10,703 nt of DNA from Armatimonadota bacterium (GTDB lineage Bacteria; Armatimonadota; UBA10988; DTZQ01). The DNA is taken from contig DTZQ01000194.1 in NCBI GenBank assembly GCA_012961305.1, positions 1 to 10,703 of the forward strand, written 5' to 3'. Of the stretch, positions 6,591 to 10,703 are shown piece after piece (position 1 is the first letter of the stretch; each line of letters starts with the position of its first letter). Position numbers and translations under genes: made by a program. Under the pieces are notes generated by a model. That model saw only the letters and a list, made by a program, of their open reading frames with translations, was not told the origin of the DNA and did not search any database.

Positions 6591-8066
6591 TTAACCTCTA
6601 CACCTCTTAACGTCTACACGTCTTAATAGTCGCCAGGCCGCGCGGGGACGACGGAGCAGCATCCACCCTGCCCGCCAGGGTTGAGACCGCAGTTGCCGTC
6701 GCAAGACATGGTCGCCCCACGCCTGTACCGCCTGGTGGTAGGCTCTCTCCAACTCCTCTCTGGTCAGGTGCGCAGTGCGCATCACCGCCCTCCCCGCCCC
6801 GTCGAACTCCGCCCAGTCCGAGGCCAGGAGGAAACCCCGTCGCCGCAGCATCTGGTAATAAGCGGTGCCGGGGAAGGGGGTGGTAAGGGAGAATTGTACC
6901 GAATCAGGGTCGAGTTTCAGGGCGTAGTTGATGGTCCGCCGAATGGTTTCTTCTGTCTCCCCCGGCAGGCCCAAGGTGAAAGTCAAGTGGACTTTAATGC
7001 CCAGTTCTTTGGTGATTTTGACCGTCTTCTCCACCGTCTTTAAAGACAGCCGCTTGCCACAGCGGTCCAAAATCTCCTGCACCCCCGATTCCACCCCGTA
7101 CTTGATGGCGTACAGGCCCGCCTCGGCCATCGCCTCCAGCATTTCCCGGTCGCAAGTATCGGCCCGCGCCATCACCGCCCAGGGCAGGTTGAGACCTCGT
7201 TTCTTCATTTCTTCGCAGAGGCGCAGAATACGCCGCTTGCCCAGGTCGAAAGTATCGTCGTCGAAGTAAACGGAGCGCAGGTCGTAGCGTTCCAGACACC
7301 AGACAATTTCGCCCACCACGTCCACAGGGTTGCGCACCCGGTAGCGATGGTCGCGGTACATCACCTCCGGCCAGAGGCAGAATATGCAGGCAAAAGGACA
7401 TCCCCTGCTGGCCCACATTTGCAGGCTGGGCTGGGGTAGGTCGGCGAAGTTGTCGCGATAGTTCATCATGGGCAGGAAGTGCCGGGCCGGCCAGGGCAGT
7501 TCGTCCAAGTTGGCAATCACTGGCCGGCGCGGATTAACCCGCACCGCACCTCCCTCATCCCGATAAGCCAGGCCGAGCACCGGCCCCAAGTCCCCGCCTG
7601 CCTTTAGCGTTTGTACCAGTTCCCGCAGGGTGTATTCGTACTCCCCCAACAGGACGAAATCCACCGCCAGGTTTTCCTCCAGTACCGAGTGAGGCAGGGC
7701 GGTCACATGGGGCCCGGTCAAAGCGATTTGGGCGCCGGTGACTTCTTTAGCCGCAGCCGCGATGGCCAGGTCGGAGGCGATGGAGGGAGTGGAGGTTTCT
7801 AACACTATCAGGTCCGGGCCAAACTCCTGCAGGCGGGAAAGGAACGGGGCATCCTCCATTCCCTCCGCCACCGCGTCCACGAGCAACACCTCCACGCCTG
7901 CCCGCTCCAATACCGCCGTCGCGTAGGCCAGGAAGAAGGGAAACGGAAGGTACGGGGGAGTTTTCTCTCCGCGTCGCCGGGGCATGGTGAAAGGCCACCG
8001 TGACCCGGCCCGCACGCCCCATCGCCCCTCTTTTCGCCACGGCGCATTGCCCAGAAAAACCCGCAT
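6591..8066 (-). CDS. B12-binding-type radical SAM protein (HpnJ-like group)
   Basis: A 491-residue enzyme with an N-terminal cobalamin-binding-like Rossmann domain (about 40-155, with LLVDAVAEG, PDLIVLETSTPS and TGPHVTALP) and a radical SAM barrel. The 4Fe-4S cysteines are C223, C227 and C230 in RGCPFACIFC; FDDDTF (268-273) and KYGVESG (322-328) are the expected SAM-site strands. The usual DxHxxG cobalamin motif is not seen, so cobalamin would bind in base-off form without His, or not at all. The CLWP after the cysteines and the RYRVRNP segment recall, from memory, HpnJ of hopanoid side-chain synthesis. Typical chemistry for the class is methylation of an unactivated carbon or ring rearrangement. 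The GAGGAGG ribosome binding site before ATG 8066 is the strongest in the window. It is the first intact gene after the 8439-8467 promoter. Its last ~11 codons are tandem repeat. Confidence 0.9.
   Translation of the reverse strand: MRVFLGNAPWRKEGRWGVRAGSRWPFTMPRRRGEKTPPYLPFPFFLAYATAVLERAGVEVLLVDAVAEGMEDAPFLSRLQEFGPDLIVLETSTPSIASDLAIAAAAKEVTGAQIALTGPHVTALPHSVLEENLAVDFVLLGEYEYTLRELVQTLKAGGDLGPVLGLAYRDEGGAVRVNPRRPVIANLDELPWPARHFLPMMNYRDNFADLPQPSLQMWASRGCPFACIFCLWPEVMYRDHRYRVRNPVDVVGEIVWCLERYDLRSVYFDDDTFDLGKRRILRLCEEMKKRGLNLPWAVMARADTCDREMLEAMAEAGLYAIKYGVESGVQEILDRCGKRLSLKTVEKTVKITKELGIKVHLTFTLGLPGETEETIRRTINYALKLDPDSVQFSLTTPFPGTAYYQMLRRRGFLLASDWAEFDGAGRAVMRTAHLTREELERAYHQAVQAWGDHVLRRQLRSQPWRAGWMLLRRPRAAWRLLRRVDVKRCRG
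6595..6626. repeat. Two 16-base tandem copies forming the end of the radical SAM gene
   Basis: CCTCTACACCTCTTAA (6595-6610) is followed directly by CGTCTACACGTCTTAA (6611-6626), identical at 14 of 16 positions. On the minus strand they encode the final LRRVDVKRCRG, and the stop codon starts just after. The sequence TTAACCTCT at the stop also occurs at the stop of the PMT-like gene (8580-8588). Confidence 0.7.
6609..6629. repeat. Dispersed short motif, copy B
   Basis: This 21-base stretch begins AACGTCTACACG and ends TTAATAG. It matches copy A at 4905-4923 except for two substitutions and a 2-base insertion. It overlaps the second 16-base tandem unit, so the tandem array and the dispersed motif may be one element. 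Confidence 0.4.
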
Positions 8067-8109
8067 CGGCCTCCTCGATAAAACGCGGGGAGGAGGGATT
8101 TAACCCTGC

Positions 8110-8409
8110 CTAAGAACCCTTACCCCTTATCTCCAATTCCGAGGAAGGGGAACGAGGAACCTGCTGGTCCTTTTCCCGCTGCTCCAACCAGGCGCGAACT
8201 CGTTCCTCTCCCCGCATTTGGAGAACTTTCTCCACACCGAAGTATTCGATGACTTTTCGGGGGTCAAGTCCGTACTCTTCTCAAGTTAGTTCCTTCATGG
8301 TCAGCCTCCAGAGGAAGTTCCCCCAGTTGAACTTCTTCTTCGATAATCAGTCAATCACCGTAGTCCTGCCGTAAAAATTGCGCTAACAGCGGAGCCAACG
8401 AATAGCCAT
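8110..8409 (-). pseudogene. Decayed small gene, two pieces with stops and a frame change
   Basis: Two coding-like pieces follow the promoter at 8439-8467. The upstream piece starts at ATG 8409 (GGAGAGAG before it), stops after eight codons (MAIRWLRC), but in the next frame reads LAPLLAQFLRQDYGD, a TGA (8353-8351), then LIIEEEVQLGELPLEAD. The downstream piece starts at ATG 8298 with a strong GGAGG site and reads MKELT, an in-frame TGA (8283-8281), then EEYGLDPRKVIEYFGVEK and a further ~40 residues to TAG at 8112-8110. The charged 'DPRKVIEYFGVEKVL' tail recalls the C-terminal part of Rpn/PD-(D/E)XK nuclease-like accessory proteins, and the N-piece could be the start of the same kind of protein with the middle deleted. 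That family link is from memory and weak. Two separate dead genes is the alternative; TGA recoding is unlikely because the frame breaks as well. Confidence 0.5.
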
Positions 8410-8438
8410 CGCTCTCTCCACCTCAAACTACCCATTTC

Positions 8439-8467
8439 ATTATACCATAACCCCCTCCCTTTGGCAA
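8439..8467 (-). promoter_or_regulatory. Strong extended -10 sigma-70 promoter
   Basis: On the minus strand TTGCCA (8467-8462) is followed after exactly 17 bases by TATAAT (8444-8439), with TGG directly before the -10, making an extended -10 element. Five of six -35 bases and all six -10 bases match consensus. Transcription would start near 8432 and read the decayed gene and then the radical SAM and ABC exporter genes. This is the best promoter in the window. Confidence 0.75.
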
Positions 8468-8488
8468 CATCCTCCAGCAGGGATGTTG
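8465..8488. repeat. Inverted repeat overlapping the -35 box
   Basis: CAACATCC (8465-8472) and GGATGTTG (8481-8488) form an 8-base-pair stem with an 8-base loop TCCAGCAG. The left arm overlaps the -35 hexamer of the minus-strand promoter. It may be an operator for that promoter, or a weak terminator for the PMT-like gene ending at 8580; no T-run follows it. The rest of the gap, 8489-8579, shows no further coding or regulatory signal I can support. Confidence 0.5.
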
Positions 8489-8579
8489 GACTGAGGCGGA
8501 GGTCAGGCCAGTAAATCTGGTGCAGCATGTATTCCATTAACGGTGAGGTTTGTGGCTGTAGGTTCCGGCCAGTGATTGA

Positions 8580-10217
8580 TTAACCTCTCAAATACCTCCT
8601 CAAATCTGCGCGGTCGTACACCAGCAGCAACGGTACATCGTCCACCATCACCGCAAAGGCCGGGCGGGCGTTGCGCAACAGCCACCGACAGGGGGCATCT
8701 AATTCGCCCCAGCGGTTGTGAAATACCAGATAATCGGCTTGGGCCAATTGTGCCCGGTCCCCGCCGGTCAGCCGCAAATCGCTCCGCAAGGCCCCCGCTC
8801 CCTGGTAAAACCGCAACATGGAAACCACCCCCGGCGGATGCACGTAAATCACCGCCCCCGGCGGGGCGTGCCAGTTGAAAAAGGACAAACTGCTCTGATA
8901 AGTGTCACCCCAGTAGGTAGGCTCCAGCCCGGCCCGTGCTGCGCCGCGCACCCCACCAATGAGGGCGTTGTAGTAGGACAACTCGTAGGGATGCACCTGG
9001 GCGGTGCTTACTATCCCCGGCAGGAGCAGCAGGAGCCCCAGAAGGACGGTCACCTTGGCCGGCCAATGGGCGATGTGTCGGACGCTTTCCACCTTCGCCA
9101 GCCAATCCCTTACCCTCTGGGACACCCAATCAAATCCCCATCCCGCCAACACCGCCAGAAATGGCAAGGCTGGCAGGAACAGGCGTACCCCGTTGTACTT
9201 CGGCGTCCCCGGCAACATGAAAGCCCCCAAGTGCACGAGCAGGCACAGCCCACTCAGAGCCACTGCTCCTACTCTCCCGACCTTTTTTTCTCCCTGCCCT
9301 TTTCTCCCCACCCCCACCGCTGCCAGGAGGAGGACAACCACTGGCGTGGTAAGTGCGGTCATCACCAGCGGATAATGCCAGGGTGCATAGGTGTACTCCC
9401 GTCCGAAATAGAGCACCCCGATGGGATAGTGCTGCAAGTGGTAGGAGAAATAGTCCCGCAGGTGGGCCAGAGGTTCGTACCACAGCCAGGGCCAAAGGGC
9501 CCAGAACACCACCGGGGCGAGGATGAAGCAGGCCAGGGCACATTTGAGCAGGGCCTTCCGCCGGGCAAACCAGCCCCACAGGAACAGCGGCCAGGGAATT
9601 AGCAGGGCGTTAATTTTGGTGGCCAGCGCCAGGCCGTATCCAATCCCCAGGGCCCCTGTCCAGCCCCAGGAGTTGGCCCGCATCGCCTGCCAGAAGAGGG
9701 CAGCGGTGAGCAGGGCCAGAGCCGCCATAGGCGCGTCCAGAGCCAGCAGGTGGGCATGGCCAAAGAACCGGGGCATGGTCAACAGGGCCAGAGCGGCGAA
9801 GCCGCCAGCCGCGCGGCTGCCGGCGGCGGTGAGCCAGAGATACACTCCGGCTACCGCCAGGGCAGTCAGCAACATAGCGGGCAAGCGCACTGCCGACCAT
9901 TCACCCACCACCGGCCCCAACCCGTGCAACGTCCAGGCGCTCAACACTTTGACCAGCGGCGGGTGCATGTCCCGGTCCGCCTGCGTGGGGCCGGCATTGT
10001 GCCAGTAGCGGTCGAGCACTTCGGTCCGAAAGGAGGTCATCAGGTCGCCCCGGAAAATGCCTCCCAGAGTTTGGAACCAGCCCCAGTGGCGCAGGCTCAC
10101 CGCTGCGTACACGGGTTCATCGTAAGTCAGGCCAATGCCGTTAGTCGCCAGCAGTAATAGGAGCGTCAATCCACCCAACCCAACAGCGATGCCCACATCC
10201 ACCTTCCATCGGCTCAT
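8580..10217 (-). CDS. PMT/ArnT-like integral membrane glycosyltransferase (GT39/GT83 superfamily)
   Basis: A 545-residue GT-C enzyme that would use a polyprenyl-phosphate sugar at the outer membrane face to glycosylate a lipid, glycan or protein. The N-terminal helix (about 8-28) leads to the first loop motif TYDEPVY (31-37), whose Asp-Glu pair is the catalytic acidic site. DMHPPLVK (83-90) and FFGHAHLLALDAP (151-163) follow, both typical of the family. About ten to twelve membrane segments run to residue ~410. A hydrophilic insert, GRKGQGEKKVGR, breaks the helices mid-protein. The C-terminal ~130 residues are a soluble domain with HPYELSYYNALIGGVRG and TYWGDTYQ, a signature common in environmental and Chloroflexota homologs. 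ATG 10217 lies two bases after the TPR stop, so the two genes are cotranscribed. The stop lies in AGAGGTTAA, next to a short repeat of CCTC(C)TCAAAT. Confidence 0.92.
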   Translation of the reverse strand: MSRWKVDVGIAVGLGGLTLLLLLATNGIGLTYDEPVYAAVSLRHWGWFQTLGGIFRGDLMTSFRTEVLDRYWHNAGPTQADRDMHPPLVKVLSAWTLHGLGPVVGEWSAVRLPAMLLTALAVAGVYLWLTAAGSRAAGGFAALALLTMPRFFGHAHLLALDAPMAALALLTAALFWQAMRANSWGWTGALGIGYGLALATKINALLIPWPLFLWGWFARRKALLKCALACFILAPVVFWALWPWLWYEPLAHLRDYFSYHLQHYPIGVLYFGREYTYAPWHYPLVMTALTTPVVVLLLAAVGVGRKGQGEKKVGRVGAVALSGLCLLVHLGAFMLPGTPKYNGVRLFLPALPFLAVLAGWGFDWVSQRVRDWLAKVESVRHIAHWPAKVTVLLGLLLLLPGIVSTAQVHPYELSYYNALIGGVRGAARAGLEPTYWGDTYQSSLSFFNWHAPPGAVIYVHPPGVVSMLRFYQGAGALRSDLRLTGGDRAQLAQADYLVFHNRWGELDAPCRWLLRNARPAFAVMVDDVPLLLVYDRADLRRYLRG

Positions 10218-10219
10218 GC

Positions 10220-10703
10220 CTACGTTTTATCCTCCCCTCCTTCCTTCTCCCCCTGTGCAGGAGGAGAGAGGGAGGTAGCAGCCAGTCGCTCCTTAGCCCG
10301 CTGCACGGCGTACAGTTCGGGATAGCCCGCTGCTGCCTGCTGGTAAGCCTCTTGCGCTTCTGCCACCCGGCCAGCCCGTTCGTACACCTGCCCCAATTCG
10401 CACCACCACCGAGGACGCTCAATTTGGTGCGGGCAGGCTTCCACGACCTCCTTTAGCCGCCCTATGGCTTCCTCCCAATGTTCAGCCTCGGCCGCCGCAA
10501 GCCCGCGACAGTAGCGCAACAGCGCGTGTAAAGGCCTGTGCTCCGGCAGAGTTTGCAACACCGCCTCCGCCAACGCCAACTGCTCCCTGGCCCGCTCCTC
10601 CTCCCCTTCGTGGGCATAAATGTGCCCCAGGAGCGCGTGCGCCGCCGCTTTCAGGGGCTCGGCCACCGTAGGCCGGTGCAAAGCCTGCTCCAAATAAGCC
10701 GCC
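10220..10703 (-). CDS. TPR-repeat protein, C-terminal part (cut by right edge)
   Basis: The frame runs off the right edge; 161 residues are visible. The TTG at 10693 is not a start but an internal Leu in AAYLEQAL, which is itself the end of a TPR helix. At least three helix pairs can be read: HALLGHIYAHEGEEERAREQ, CRGLAAAEAEHWEEAIGRL and CELGQVYERAGRVAEAQEAY, with the small residues (G/A at positions 8 and 20, P at the end) expected of TPRs. Such proteins act as scaffolds, here perhaps for a glycosyltransferase complex or as part of a larger O-GlcNAc-like or signalling protein whose N-terminus lies outside. The last ~20 residues (SLSPPAQGEKEGGEDKT) are low in complexity and contain a palindromic DNA element. 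The stop is two bases before the next gene's ATG. Confidence 0.85.
   Translation of the reverse strand, partial: AAYLEQALHRPTVAEPLKAAAHALLGHIYAHEGEEERAREQLALAEAVLQTLPEHRPLHALLRYCRGLAAAEAEHWEEAIGRLKEVVEACPHQIERPRWWCELGQVYERAGRVAEAQEAYQQAAAGYPELYAVQRAKERLAATSLSPPAQGEKEGGEDKT
10247..10266. repeat. Palindromic CT/GA-rich element inside the TPR gene's end
   Basis: CTCCCCCTG (10247-10255) and CAGGAGGAG (10258-10266) form a near-perfect stem around a TG loop, with weaker pairing outward over another eight bases each side. It encodes the low-complexity tail after the last TPR. Sequences of this CTCTCC-tgc-GGAGAG kind occur as scattered repeats in some bacterial genomes (from memory). Confidence 0.45.

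Noticed and set aside
8281..8283. In-frame TGA as selenocysteine or recoded tryptophan
   Set aside because: No SECIS-like hairpin was evident directly after it, other genes in the window use TGA as a normal stop, and the upstream piece is also frame-shifted.
8355..8537. Minus-strand 60-codon frame across the 8439-8467 promoter
   Set aside because: It runs through the -35/-10 elements and the inverted repeat, has no ribosome site of note and no family features.
8718..9602. Plus-strand frame of 294 codons opposite the PMT-like gene
   Set aside because: Antisense of a well-supported membrane protein; the His/Gln/Pro-rich product looks like reverse translation of hydrophobic codons.
1..10703. 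CRISPR arrays, tRNA or rRNA genes, insertion sequences
   Set aside because: No regularly spaced repeats, cloverleaf sequence, rRNA segment or transposase frame was found by eye in the window.

Overview
The window looks like a bacterial cell-surface glycan locus. Nearly every gene lies on the minus strand, in GC-rich DNA with short intergenic gaps. The mix of genes (TPR protein, YDEPVY-type membrane glycosyltransferase, B12-binding radical SAM protein, short Wzt-like ATPase, many GT2 enzymes and small methyltransferases) suggests a Chloroflexota-like, perhaps thermophilic, bacterium. That placement is an inference from gene content and style; no rRNA or other marker gene is present.

Layout in the direction of minus-strand transcription (right to left): a TPR protein cut by the right edge (10703-10220); a 545-residue PMT/ArnT-like membrane glycosyltransferase (10217-8580); a 513-base stretch without an intact gene (8579-8067) that holds a near-consensus sigma-70 promoter, an inverted repeat and a decayed small gene; a B12-binding-type radical SAM protein (8066-6591); an ABC-2 permease and its ATPase (6558-5728, 5724-4933); a GT2 glycosyltransferase (4854-4009), a class I methyltransferase (4007-3201) and a WaaE-like GT2 (3204-2392), joined by 1-base spacing and a 4-base ATGA overlap; a second methyltransferase (2281-1547); and a WbbL-like GT2 (1392-454) behind its own promoter with a large palindrome over the predicted start of transcription. 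At the left end a CopG/BrnA-type antitoxin gene on the plus strand (184-465) converges on, and overlaps, the last GT2. The first ~180 bases are AT-rich and carry the start of a divergent minus-strand membrane protein that runs off the left edge.

How the genes may work together: three cytoplasmic GT2 enzymes would build a lipid-linked oligo- or polysaccharide, two SAM methyltransferases and the radical SAM enzyme could methylate or rearrange sugars or the lipid, and the ABC transporter would export the finished chain. No Wzx/Wzy pair is present, which fits the ABC-dependent route. The ATPase lacks the C-terminal glycan-binding domain of chain-capped O-antigen systems. The PMT-like enzyme would act at the outer face of the membrane with a polyprenyl-linked sugar.

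The least expected features are small: a dispersed ~20-base motif shared by two gene boundaries, short tandem repeats that form the 3' ends of coding sequences, a 26-base perfect palindrome at the end of the ATPase gene, and a decayed gene left behind an almost perfect promoter.
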